Assembly: GCA_025559845.1 (NCBI GenBank)
Contig: CP048470.1
Coordinates: forward strand, 162,001-226,000
Length of the DNA: 64,000 nt
Reading direction: 5' to 3'
Source: Agrobacterium tumefaciens
GTDB lineage: Bacteria > Pseudomonadota > Alphaproteobacteria > Rhizobiales > Rhizobiaceae
In this document: piece by piece, positions 53,991 to 62,821 of the stretch
How positions within the stretch are numbered: the stretch's first letter is position 1
Layout of the letters: each line of letters starts with the position of its first letter
Notes under the pieces: model-generated
Seen by the model: only the letters and a program-made list of their open reading frames with translations
Database searches by the model: none
What the model was told of the DNA's origin: nothing
Translations under genes and position numbers: made by a program

Positions 53991-54803
53991 TTAAGAGGCG
54001 GGGTTTTTCGGCGGCGCGCTGCGTAAATTGTCCAGAAGATAGGCATGGGTGGCAGGATTGGCGACAATCAGGGTGCCGGTCTTTTCGTAAACATCGGCCC
54101 CACGTCCCCACCAGTCAGTGACAATACCTCCTGCCTCCTCGACAAGCAGGATGCCTGCCGCCGTATCAATGAAACCAGTTTCCTCATAATACCCCGTCAG
54201 CCGGCCGCAGGCTACGTAGGCGCAGGAGTTCGCCGCACTCCCTACTATGCGCACCGCACCGATGGGTGCTCGGATTGCGTCAAGACGCTGATAGGCTCCC
54301 GCATGCAGCGAGAGATTTGGGGTCGGCAACCCGGTACCAACGCACATCAGGGCGACGTCCTCGCTGGCACTGACCTTGAGCCGCATCCCGTTCAGATAGG
54401 CGCCCTCCCCCTTCATTGCCGTGAACATTTCGTCCGCCACCGGATTATAGACCAGACCGCAGATCGTTTCGTTGCCGCGGCGAAGCGAAATCGTAATCGT
54501 ATAGTGCTGCCCATAGATAAAATTCGTTGTGCCATCGATAGGATCGACCAGCCAGCGATGATCGTTATTCGAGCCGTCGACAGGTGCAAACTCCTCACCC
54601 GTCAGTCCCCAGGGATATTGGCTCAGCAAACGATCGCGGATCAGTGTCTCAGACTGCATATCCGCATCCGAGACAAAATCGCCAGGGCCCTTGATGCCGA
54701 TTTCAATATCCCGGAAGCGCTTGAAGTGCTCAAGGGTCAATGCACCGGCTTCGCGCGCCGTGGCAACCATGTGGTCGAGGATCGTACTGTAGTTGATTGT
54801 CAT
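53991..54803 (-). CDS. Inositol-monophosphatase-family phosphatase
   Basis: A 270-residue Mg2+-dependent phosphatase with E70/E71 ('TGEE'), the D87-x2-D90-G-T-T motif ('VDPIDGTTNF') and D213 ('FIDTAAG'), so the metal ligands are complete. The usual tryptophan of the WDxAAG motif is isoleucine here. The family dephosphorylates inositol phosphates, sugar phosphates or 3'-phosphoadenosine phosphate. It overlaps the GDPD gene (ATGA) and is the last of an importer operon, so its substrate is probably the phosphoester set free by that enzyme. Confidence 0.9.
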   Translation of the reverse strand: MTINYSTILDHMVATAREAGALTLEHFKRFRDIEIGIKGPGDFVSDADMQSETLIRDRLLSQYPWGLTGEEFAPVDGSNNDHRWLVDPIDGTTNFIYGQHYTITISLRRGNETICGLVYNPVADEMFTAMKGEGAYLNGMRLKVSASEDVALMCVGTGLPTPNLSLHAGAYQRLDAIRAPIGAVRIVGSAANSCAYVACGRLTGYYEETGFIDTAAGILLVEEAGGIVTDWWGRGADVYEKTGTLIVANPATHAYLLDNLRSAPPKNPAS

Positions 54804-55636
54804 GGATTGAAGACCTTGGCTAACCCTTCCGGGTCGTCTGTTGTTATCTGGTCGACCTTCAGCCGCAATAGCCTCTCGATCTGGGGGATTGTCTGAGAGG
54901 ATACTTGGTTGATCGTCCAGGCATCGACGCGACGTCCCGATGCGTGAACGGGCGCGATGAGGTCTACCCCGGCGTCCTCGGCCCGAAGGACGATGCGGTA
55001 ATCGAGATAGATCATTCGAGCATCTGGTGCAGTGTTCAGCGCTTCCTCTATGAAGCGCATGTAATCACCGTCAGCCTGCAATCGTTGGAGGCTCTCCCCA
55101 TAACAGGGATCATAACCCGTCGCGATCCCTGGGGCGGCTTCCGCAAGGACTGAGATCGCATCAAAGTCGCCACCAGATAGGATCAAAGACTTCGCTACTG
55201 GGAAAGAACACTTTGCGAAATTTGCAATAACCTCTGGATTGAGCGCCTGAAGGTCCTGCTTGAAGTCGAGTTGCAGCAAAGCATCGGGGTGAGCCCCTTG
55301 CCTGGAAAGCAAGGTGCACAGGTCTTCAAGGAGCATGACGTTTTCATCGATCGGATGACCATCGTTGTCACGCAGGAAGAGGCCACGCAAATCGTCGGCA
55401 GATTTAGCTTGCACCTTTCCTCGGCCCGTCGTTTCCCGCTCTAACGTCAAGTCATGCAGGACCGCAAAGCCCGCACCGCCGTGCACAACAAGATCCACCT
55501 CGACACTCGCACCGAGTTGCATTGCCTCGATGATGCGCTTTCCGGTGAACACGGGGTCACTGGCTTTCCGGCGTCCACGATGCCATTTTATCCAGGTTCT
55601 ATGACCATTACGATCGATATGGAGAGGCGCGCTCAC
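54800..55636 (-). CDS. Glycerophosphodiester phosphodiesterase family protein
   Basis: A 278-residue GDPD with H19-R-G, E46-x-D48 and H61 ('VLHDLTLERETTG'), the catalytic and metal residues of the family. No signal peptide is visible, so it works in the cytoplasm on an imported phosphodiester such as a glycerophospho-alcohol. It overlaps the ATPase gene before it and the phosphatase gene after it. Confidence 0.9.
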   Translation of the reverse strand: MSAPLHIDRNGHRTWIKWHRGRRKASDPVFTGKRIIEAMQLGASVEVDLVVHGGAGFAVLHDLTLERETTGRGKVQAKSADDLRGLFLRDNDGHPIDENVMLLEDLCTLLSRQGAHPDALLQLDFKQDLQALNPEVIANFAKCSFPVAKSLILSGGDFDAISVLAEAAPGIATGYDPCYGESLQRLQADGDYMRFIEEALNTAPDARMIYLDYRIVLRAEDAGVDLIAPVHASGRRVDAWTINQVSSQTIPQIERLLRLKVDQITTDDPEGLAKVFNP

Positions 55637-56673
55637 ACTTCGCTCCGATGGATTTGCTGGTTGTTTCGATAGGCCGCGACTGCGCGCGGCAGAAGCTCCA
55701 CACCTTGGCCGGCCCGGAAAAGATCGGGATGGTCCACCATGGATTTCAGCCTCGTCCCGTCGGCAAGATCGATATCGACGAGACCATGCGAACCGTAGTC
55801 GGTGACGCGATGGACCTTGGCCTTCGCATGTTGCGAAACCTCGATATCAAGCGCTTCAGGGCGGATCGCAAGTGTGGCCGGGCCGTCTCCCACGGGTACC
55901 CTGACTGCAAGGTCTGCACGCAGGAAGTGGCCGTCCGCCACATGACCCTCGATCAGGTTCATCGTACCGATGAAACCGGCCACAAACGGCGTCTGTGGAT
56001 CGCGGTAGACGGTATCTGGCCGGCCAATCTGCTCGGTCTTGCCATTGGCCATAACGACGATCCGGTCCGCCATGGACAGCGCCTCATCCTGACCGTGCGT
56101 CACAAAAAGGGTCGTAATTCCGAGACGTTGCTGGATGTCACGAACCTCTTCTCTCAATCGCTCACGCAAGTGCTGGTCAAGACTGGCAAAAGGTTCGTCC
56201 AGCAACAGGATCTTTGGCTCGAGGACAAGAGAGCGTGCGAGTGCGACGCGCTGCTGTTGACCGCCAGAAAGCTGGGTGGTCATGCGTTCGCCGTAACCGG
56301 CAAGCCCCACCAGCTCCAGGACGGCCTCAACCTTTTCCTTGATTTCGGCATGAGGCATCCGCCTCAGTTTGAGACCAAAGGCGAGGTTCTTGAAGACGTT
56401 CATATGGCTCCACAGCGCATGGCTCTGGAAAACCATGCCGGTTGGCCGGCGCTCCGGCGGAAGGTGGGTAACGTCCTCACCATCGATGGTGATGCGCCCC
56501 CCTGTCGGCTGTTCAAAGCCGCCAACCATGCGCAACAGCGTGGATTTTCCCGACCCGGATGGGCCAAGCAGGCAAACCAGTTCACCATCGGCGACATCGA
56601 GCGAAAAGCTGTCCACTGCCTTGCTGCCGCCAGAGAAGCTTTTCGTAACCTTGGAGATTTGAAGTAGAGACAT
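55633..56673 (-). CDS. ABC transporter ATPase (iron/putrescine/phosphonate class)
   Basis: A 346-residue ATPase: Walker A GPSGSGKST (about 36-44), signature LSGGQQQR, Walker B 'ILLLDEPFASLD' and a C-terminal TOBE domain ('LAIRPEALDI'). It is nearer to the FbpC/PotA branch than to the sugar UgpC branch. It is coupled by overlap to the phosphodiesterase gene. Confidence 0.93.
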   Translation of the reverse strand: MSLLQISKVTKSFSGGSKAVDSFSLDVADGELVCLLGPSGSGKSTLLRMVGGFEQPTGGRITIDGEDVTHLPPERRPTGMVFQSHALWSHMNVFKNLAFGLKLRRMPHAEIKEKVEAVLELVGLAGYGERMTTQLSGGQQQRVALARSLVLEPKILLLDEPFASLDQHLRERLREEVRDIQQRLGITTLFVTHGQDEALSMADRIVVMANGKTEQIGRPDTVYRDPQTPFVAGFIGTMNLIEGHVADGHFLRADLAVRVPVGDGPATLAIRPEALDIEVSQHAKAKVHRVTDYGSHGLVDIDLADGTRLKSMVDHPDLFRAGQGVELLPRAVAAYRNNQQIHRSEV

Positions 56674-56681
56674 GATAATTC

Positions 56682-57506
56682 CTAACCGCCGAACCCGCGG
56701 GCAAATGCACCACCACCGATGATGCGGCGCGCGAAGATGAGGGCGACGAATGATGGGACCCAGAGCAGGACCGAAAGAACGGCGCCATACTGGATGACCA
56801 TCTGATTGTTGATGTAGCTGATCATCAGCACCGGCATGGTGCGGATAGCTGGAGCACCAATCAGCCAGGCGCCTTCGGTTTCATAAAACGTCCCGACAAA
56901 GCTGAGGAGAATAGCGGCAGCAATGGTAGGACCTGCCTGCGGAAGGGTAATCGACCAGAAGACCCGCAACGGGCTGGCGCCAACATCACGCGCAGCCTCC
57001 TCCATACGCCGATCGACCGCCTGAAACGCCGCAACCGGTATCCAGATCATGAACATCAGCGTACCGACGAGCTGGATGAGGACCACGCCCCAGAACGTTC
57101 CAATCAAATTGAGCTGCAGAAAAGTGGCTGCAATCGCGACGAGTAGACCGAATTTCGGGAATGCGTGGCCGGCGAGAAACGAGAAGAACAGGATGTCGCG
57201 ACCTGGAAACTGCATGCGTGCAAAGGCGTAGGCAGCAGGAAGGCAGATCAACGCAGACAGAAGCGTTACGACTGTGGACAATTGCAGGCTGAGGGTCAGC
57301 GCATTCCAGACATCGGGGCGCCCGAGAGTTTGTCCCCAGAAGCGGAAACCGAATTGCTGCGGAACGATGTTGGGATACCGCCAGACCTCGGTGAAGGCCC
57401 AGGTACCGACAACAAGAAGAGGCCCAACGATGACCAGGGTCAAAACGGTCGCAAATAGAAACCCAGACCAGTCAACATGGCGGCGCGTGGGAGCTAAAGT
57501 CGACAT
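56682..57506 (-). CDS. ABC transporter permease (PotC/FbpB class)
   Basis: A 274-residue, six-helix permease with the EAA loop at 'MEEAARDVGASPLRVFWSITLP'. The ATG at 57506 begins one base after the stop of the partner permease; an in-frame start at 57581 would lie inside that gene and is not used. It forms the membrane channel with the protein encoded at 57508-58392. Confidence 0.9.
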   Translation of the reverse strand: MSTLAPTRRHVDWSGFLFATVLTLVIVGPLLVVGTWAFTEVWRYPNIVPQQFGFRFWGQTLGRPDVWNALTLSLQLSTVVTLLSALICLPAAYAFARMQFPGRDILFFSFLAGHAFPKFGLLVAIAATFLQLNLIGTFWGVVLIQLVGTLMFMIWIPVAAFQAVDRRMEEAARDVGASPLRVFWSITLPQAGPTIAAAILLSFVGTFYETEGAWLIGAPAIRTMPVLMISYINNQMVIQYGAVLSVLLWVPSFVALIFARRIIGGGAFARGFGG

Positions 57507-57507
57507 C

Positions 57508-58392
57508 TCATTCCCCCCGATTACGCGCCACGGAGCGTACATAAAAAAGGCCGAACAGGATGCAGAACCCAAAGGCAACAACAGCCTGGGTCATAGCACC
57601 TATGGGATCCTGAACATCGCGGAGCGTGCGTTGCATGAAAGGTCCAATCATCTCGGGCGACGCGGGGCCAAGTAGATAGGGCAGCGTGAATGAGGAAAAG
57701 ATCCCCAGCACCGAAAAGGAAAGAGCGACGAGAATGGAGTTGGAAATTTTCGGCAAGATGATGTGCCAAAAGACGCGCAATGCGTTTGCACCAACATCGC
57801 GTGCGGCTTCGATCGACTGATTTGCGACGCTACCCAGACCGGAAAGCAGGATTAGGACAGTCAGTGGAATATTGTCCCAGACAAGACCGATCACCGGCCC
57901 CCATGGTGTGAGATAGGGCGTTCGGATCTTGGGTAGTCCTACGGCATTCAAGACAATGTCGAGCATTCCGTTCGGCCCGAGGACACGGATGAATGCAAAC
58001 GCCAGAATGATCGATGGAACGAACATCGGCAAAATGGCGAGCGCCTGAACGTAGGCGGGCAAGCGACCGTGCGAAAAGCGCAGATAAAGCGCAATCGGAA
58101 GGCAGATCACCAGCAACAGCAGCGCACAGACGAGCGTGGTCCAGAGTGTTACGACGAGATTGTCGAGGCTGTAGCGGTCCGAAAAGAAGAATGCATAGCT
58201 TGAAAGGTCAAAGCCTACTCGCCCATCCGCGTTTGTGCGCCAGACTGTGCGACTGATGGCATTGATCGCTGGCCAGATAACAAGCCAGATCACCAGAAAG
58301 ACTGGTATGGCGACGAGCAGGAGACCAATCGGCCTCCTGCTTGCTGCCGTGTGTTCAAGCGGTGTGTCCGCTTCGTCGAGCGCCTGTGTCAC
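57508..58392 (-). CDS. ABC transporter permease (PotB/FbpB class)
   Basis: A 294-residue, six-helix permease with the EAA loop at 'SIEAARDVGANALRVFWHIILP'. It overlaps the stop of the receptor gene (ATGA). The order receptor-permease-permease-ATPase is complete in this operon. Confidence 0.93.
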   Translation of the reverse strand: MTQALDEADTPLEHTAASRRPIGLLLVAIPVFLVIWLVIWPAINAISRTVWRTNADGRVGFDLSSYAFFFSDRYSLDNLVVTLWTTLVCALLLLVICLPIALYLRFSHGRLPAYVQALAILPMFVPSIILAFAFIRVLGPNGMLDIVLNAVGLPKIRTPYLTPWGPVIGLVWDNIPLTVLILLSGLGSVANQSIEAARDVGANALRVFWHIILPKISNSILVALSFSVLGIFSSFTLPYLLGPASPEMIGPFMQRTLRDVQDPIGAMTQAVVAFGFCILFGLFYVRSVARNRGE

Positions 58393-59540
58393 GACTTGCG
58401 ATCAATGCTCGGAGCAACGTTGCGATACCAGCCGTCATTGATGGCAGCTTCCCACTTGCCGCCCGGGAATGTCGGGATGCTTTGCGGAATGATGTCGGCG
58501 AATTTTTCGCGCAAGTCAGCCGAGACGTGATCCCAGGAAACGCCAGGGAAACCGCCAAGTTCGGTGAGGATGGCGCTCTGCATCTCTTCCGACAACATGA
58601 AGTCGGCAAGCTTGAGCGATGCTTCGTGGTTTTTGCCGTTTGCGATCACGACAGAGCGGGTAAAGCCGCCGCACAGCGCCAGATCCTGCAACTGAACGAG
58701 GCCAGTTTCCTTTGGCAGTACACCCTGGTCAATCGCTTGCAGCACCTGGTCAGACCAGACCGGGATCATGGTCACAACGCCCTGAGAAAGCAGTTGAAGG
58801 GATTGCGTGTTGCCGGAAGAATAGGCTCCCTTGTCGTAGAGCGACGGGGCGATATCAGCAAGAAGCTTCCATGCCTTACCCAGAGCATCATCACCAAATT
58901 CCTGGGTGTAGTTGTCGACCTTGAAGTGCTTGGGGTCGAGACCATTGGCCTGGTGAATAGCACGGCGAACGAAGTTACCGCCCGAGCCGCCCTTGTCGGG
59001 ACGATTATAGATGAACTGACCCGGATTTGCCTTGATCCAGGTTACCAGTTGATCCCAGGTTTTGGGTGCGTCCGCGGGTTTCAGTTTCGTCGTGTCATAG
59101 GCAAGCAGAACCTGCGAACCGCGATACGGTAGGCTGTATTCGCTCTCGATTGCCAGCGGATTGACCTTCGCGTAATTTTTAAGGCCAGCTTGCTTGAGGT
59201 TGGTGTAGACGCCAGCCTTGATTGCGCCAGCCGGAAGAAGGGCATCGGCGGATTCGAAATAATCTGCCTGCGGATCTGCATTGGTCTGCTTCGCAGCAAT
59301 GGCGCGCTCACCAATTGCAATAACACCGGCACCATCACCGGCATCCACCAGATTGAGCTTGATGCCCGGGTTGGCGGCCTCGAAGGCAGGCTTCACCGTA
59401 TTGGTCCAGAAATCCAGAATATTGGTGTCAGAACTGGTGTACCAGTCGATCGTACCCTCAGCAGCAAAACCCATCCGTGGCGCAAAAGCGAGGCCCGCAG
59501 TTGCGGCAGCTGCGGACATCATAAAAGTACGGCGTTTCAT
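58389..59540 (-). CDS. ABC transporter periplasmic binding protein (family 1, iron/phosphodiester type)
   Basis: A 383-residue receptor with a twin-arginine-like signal ('KRRTFMMSAAAATAGLAFA', residues 2-20), so export by Tat is possible. The body ('IDWYTSSDTNILDFWTNTV') resembles the receptors of AfuA/PotD-like systems. Because a phosphodiesterase and a phosphatase follow in the operon, the ligand may be an organic phosphodiester or a phosphorylated polyol rather than iron. Confidence 0.88.
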   Translation of the reverse strand: MKRRTFMMSAAAATAGLAFAPRMGFAAEGTIDWYTSSDTNILDFWTNTVKPAFEAANPGIKLNLVDAGDGAGVIAIGERAIAAKQTNADPQADYFESADALLPAGAIKAGVYTNLKQAGLKNYAKVNPLAIESEYSLPYRGSQVLLAYDTTKLKPADAPKTWDQLVTWIKANPGQFIYNRPDKGGSGGNFVRRAIHQANGLDPKHFKVDNYTQEFGDDALGKAWKLLADIAPSLYDKGAYSSGNTQSLQLLSQGVVTMIPVWSDQVLQAIDQGVLPKETGLVQLQDLALCGGFTRSVVIANGKNHEASLKLADFMLSEEMQSAILTELGGFPGVSWDHVSADLREKFADIIPQSIPTFPGGKWEAAINDGWYRNVAPSIDRKS

Positions 59541-59628
59541 TGTTGTCTCCGATTCAGTCGGCGCGTTGACGTTTCAAGCGCGGACCCGATTAGCTGGAGA
59601 TCAAAGTCGGCGCTGGCCGCTGGCGCTA

Positions 59629-59666
59629 CACACGTGTGCATGCTTCCCTCGTGCCTGAAGCGCTTC
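59629..59666. promoter_or_regulatory. Palindromic sites upstream of the phosphodiester ABC operon
   Basis: CACACGTGTG (59629-59638) and GAAGCGCTTC (59657-59666) are perfect 10-bp palindromes in the 217 bases between the LacI and receptor genes. GAAGCGCTTC, with its central CG, has the form of a LacI-family operator. An ACGTGTG copy recurs at 59710. Confidence 0.5.
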
Positions 59667-59757
59667 TAAAGCTGCTACGTAACGCTTTAATGACAGCTAT
59701 CGGATTGATCACGTGTGCAACATCGGTGGACAGGATCCAGAAATAGGCAGGATCGAT

Positions 59758-60771
59758 CTATCGTGTGGATGGTCTTACCGAATTTCGCCATACCGGCATG
59801 GGTTCGAACACACGGCGTTCGTCGCTCGCAAGTGCCGATTGAGCAATCAGTGCAACGACGTGCTCGGCCATTTCTGTCAACGGTTGGGAAAAGGTCGTCA
59901 ACCGATAAGCCCGCCAATCGGATTGAGCGATGTCATCAAATCCGACGACGCAAAGATCGCTGGGAATATCGAGGCCGAATTCATCCCTTGCGCCATCCAT
60001 GAACCCCAACGCCAACAAATCGGTCACGCAGAACACACCGTCTGGCGCTTCAGACCGACCAAAGACGCGGCGCGCCGCCTCCAGACCGGAGGCGTAGCTC
60101 GTCGGTCCGGCTGCTATGACCGAAACCGGAATACCTGCTGCCTCCGCTGCCTCGGTAAAGACATGTTCGCGCTCCAGCAGGCTCGCAGTGCGGGCCGTTG
60201 ACGTCACGACACCGAGGCGTCTGCACCCTGCTCGTTTCAACAGGAAAAATGCTTCTCGCCCAGCAAAGCCATTGTCCACACCGAGATTGTGTCCGCCAGA
60301 CAATGGGTCGTCGCGATTGATCAGGACGACCTGTTGCCCGTTTGCCAGGCAGGTCTCGATCAATGACGCGGAGGGCGTACCGGAGAGAACCACGGTCGCG
60401 TCGGCGCGATAGTTCAGAGTCATTCCCAAGGCCGCCGACACGCTATCGGTATCCGTCTCGGTGTTGATGACCATCGTAATCTTTCCAGCGGGCTGGAGCT
60501 TACGGGTGAGTTCATCGATGAGCTTTGCGCGGATCGGCGTCGCGATATCCGCGACCACCAGGCAGACGATATTGCTGCGTTCGCGCAAACCTCGTGCGAG
60601 ATGATTGACGTGGTAACCGAGAGCCCGTGCTGCTTCGAGAACCTTACGGCGCGTTTCCTCCGATACGCTCGCTCCATCGGTAAATGTCCGGGAAACTGCG
60701 GAGCGAGAAACGCCAGCCCGTTCCGCGACCATGCGGGCGCTGATAAAAAGACGACGTTCCTGTTCACGCAT
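59758..60771 (-). CDS. LacI-family transcriptional regulator
   Basis: A 337-residue regulator with the N-terminal HTH ('VAERAGVSRSAVSRTFTDGASV', about residues 16-34), the hinge helix and a periplasmic-binding-protein-like effector domain ('GVFCVTDLLALGFMDGARDE'). The ATG at 60771 is used (AGGTG ahead); a GTG at 60783 is the alternative. It precedes the phosphodiester ABC operon on the same strand and probably represses it through the palindromes at 59629-59666. Confidence 0.9.
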   Translation of the reverse strand: MREQERRLFISARMVAERAGVSRSAVSRTFTDGASVSEETRRKVLEAARALGYHVNHLARGLRERSNIVCLVVADIATPIRAKLIDELTRKLQPAGKITMVINTETDTDSVSAALGMTLNYRADATVVLSGTPSASLIETCLANGQQVVLINRDDPLSGGHNLGVDNGFAGREAFFLLKRAGCRRLGVVTSTARTASLLEREHVFTEAAEAAGIPVSVIAAGPTSYASGLEAARRVFGRSEAPDGVFCVTDLLALGFMDGARDEFGLDIPSDLCVVGFDDIAQSDWRAYRLTTFSQPLTEMAEHVVALIAQSALASDERRVFEPMPVWRNSVRPSTR

Positions 60772-60890
60772 GGGAAGTATCACCTGGTTAGCAGTCGTTC
60801 ACGATAGTGGCGAAGACGAGGGCTTGGTCAAGGGAGGAAAAGCGGCGTTACAACGGGACCGTTGTTTAGCAAATACGGCCATCGTCCGCC

Positions 60891-61361
60891 TCAAGCGGAA
60901 GGCTGGCATTTTGCATCGTTGGCGTGGCGGACCTCTGTATCATCCCATGCAAGGGACCGACCGTCGGCAGAGCGCACCTCCAGACGCGCAATCTTTTCAC
61001 CCTCTTGCCTGTCCACCAGATGCGAGCGTTCTTCATTAGCCGCGAAAAGATGCCCCTCTCCCCACTGACGTAGAGCAACAATCACCGGGAACAACTCCTG
61101 CCCTTTGGCTGTAAGAACATACTCGCGGTATGCGGTGCCATCCGAGGCTGGTGCTGTCACGAAAATTCCGCGCTTCACCAGATCCCGCAATCGGCTCGCC
61201 AGCACACCCTTGCCGATACCCAATCCTGTCTGGAACTCGCCGAAGCGGCAGGCGCCATCAAACGCGTCGCGGATGATCAGCAGCGACCACCAGTCGCCAA
61301 TCACATCCAGCGCCCTCGCCACTGGGCAGCCGGCATTCCAAAGGCTGACGCGTTTCACCAT
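60891..61361 (-). CDS. HxlR-family winged-helix regulator
   Basis: A 156-residue regulator with the HxlR start 'CPVARALDVIGDWWSLLIIRD' (about 12-32) and the wing region 'LVKRGIFVTAPASDGTAYREYVLT'. The C-terminus is about 45 residues longer than in short members. The ATG at 61361 has GGAGA ahead; a TTG at 61385 is possible. It is divergent from the MFS gene, whose control region holds GTTC-N7-GAAC (61388-61402) as a candidate site. Confidence 0.87.
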   Translation of the reverse strand: MVKRVSLWNAGCPVARALDVIGDWWSLLIIRDAFDGACRFGEFQTGLGIGKGVLASRLRDLVKRGIFVTAPASDGTAYREYVLTAKGQELFPVIVALRQWGEGHLFAANEERSHLVDRQEGEKIARLEVRSADGRSLAWDDTEVRHANDAKCQPSA

Positions 61362-61467
61362 CTGCGCGGGTCTCCATTTATCCAAACCGGTTCTAACTTG
61401 GAACTAGATTTGCCACAACCCAGATGGTCTTGATGAAACGGCAAATGACGACATCAAGGATTGAGAC

Positions 61468-62700
61468 ATGGACATCGGTTCCAGCCGCGCTTCTCAGGAA
61501 ACTGAACTGACCGGCCTTTCGACGAAACAGACAATCATGCTTGCGACTGCAGCAGGCCTGAGTGTTGCCAATATCTATTACGCCCAGCCTTTGCTAGACC
61601 TCATGGCCAAGGATCTTGAGATATCCCAGGCCTCGGTCGGCCTTATCGTGACACTCACTCAGGTAGGCTATGCACTCGGCCTGATCTTCATCGTACCACT
61701 GGGAGACCTGATCGATCGCCACCGCCTGATCGTCACTCAGGGTCTTCTGGCTGCGATTCCACTCGCTACCGTCGCTACAGCAAAAGCACCTATCGTCCTT
61801 CTCGTCAGCATGATCGCGGTCGGCCTGCTTGCCGTTCTCGTACAGATCCTTGTGGCCTACGCCGCGTCCTTGGCTGCGACGGCTCAACGCGGCAAGGTCG
61901 TCGGCACAGTCACAGGCGGCATCGTCACAGGCATCCTTGCAGCGCGTTTCGTAGCCGGAGTGGTCGCCGATCTCGGCGGTTGGCGCGCCGTATATCTGAC
62001 ATCTGCCCTGCTGACGGTGTTGATGGTTATTGCCCTGACGTCGAGCCTGCCGCAGCAGCCAGCAAGGCGAAAACCCGGACCGTATGTCGATGCACTTATT
62101 TCGGTTCCGCGCATGTTCTGGAGCGAGCCCGGCCTTTTGTTACGTGGATTGCTGGCTTTCGCGATCTTCGCTTCCTTCAGCACATTCTGGACTGCACTTG
62201 TGCTTCCCTTGAGCGCACCGCCATTGTCCTACTCCCACAGCAAGATCGGGCTATTCGGCTTGGTCGGTGTCGCTGGCGCTTTTGCCGCAACCTATGCAGG
62301 AAGGCTCTCAGACCGTGGCTTTGGAACATGGGTCACTGGGATCTCGCTGGCCCTATTACTGGCATCGTGGGGACTGATTGCCTTTCTTCCCGTTTCTCTG
62401 GCCTTGTTGTTAGCTGGTGTCCTTGTTCTGGATCTCGCGATCCAAGCCATCCACGTCACGAACCTCAGCGTCATTGCCACTGAGTACCCTGATATGAGCA
62501 GCCGGCTGATCGGCGGTTATATGGTTTTCTACTCCATTGGCAGCGCGACAGGTGCCATCGGCGCAACATCTGCATATTCCTTGGCTGGATGGGTGGGCGT
62601 TTGCATTCTTGGAGCAACATTTAGTGCATCAGCGGTAGTCCTATGGCTGGCCCATTTGATGCGGTTCACAACAAACAACCTACGAAAATGCACCAAATGA
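61468..62700 (+). CDS. MFS transporter (DHA1-type efflux)
   Basis: A 410-residue, 12-helix exporter with the family opening 'GLSVANIYYAQPLLDLMA' and loop motif 'PLGDLIDRHRLIVTQG'. AAGGA precedes the ATG. It is divergent from, and likely repressed by, the HxlR regulator. Substrate unknown; such pairs usually respond to small aromatic or electrophilic compounds. Confidence 0.9.
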   Translation: MDIGSSRASQETELTGLSTKQTIMLATAAGLSVANIYYAQPLLDLMAKDLEISQASVGLIVTLTQVGYALGLIFIVPLGDLIDRHRLIVTQGLLAAIPLATVATAKAPIVLLVSMIAVGLLAVLVQILVAYAASLAATAQRGKVVGTVTGGIVTGILAARFVAGVVADLGGWRAVYLTSALLTVLMVIALTSSLPQQPARRKPGPYVDALISVPRMFWSEPGLLLRGLLAFAIFASFSTFWTALVLPLSAPPLSYSHSKIGLFGLVGVAGAFAATYAGRLSDRGFGTWVTGISLALLLASWGLIAFLPVSLALLLAGVLVLDLAIQAIHVTNLSVIATEYPDMSSRLIGGYMVFYSIGSATGAIGATSAYSLAGWVGVCILGATFSASAVVLWLAHLMRFTTNNLRKCTK

Positions 62701-62821
62701 AAGGAGGTTACTTCAAGACGCTGGGCGACGCTTGCAACAGAACTCGACATTTAGAAAAATGAAATGCAGCTGTGCTAAAGTGGAAGAATCAGACGGCTGA
62801 TCTCGAGGCCCAACCTGCCAC

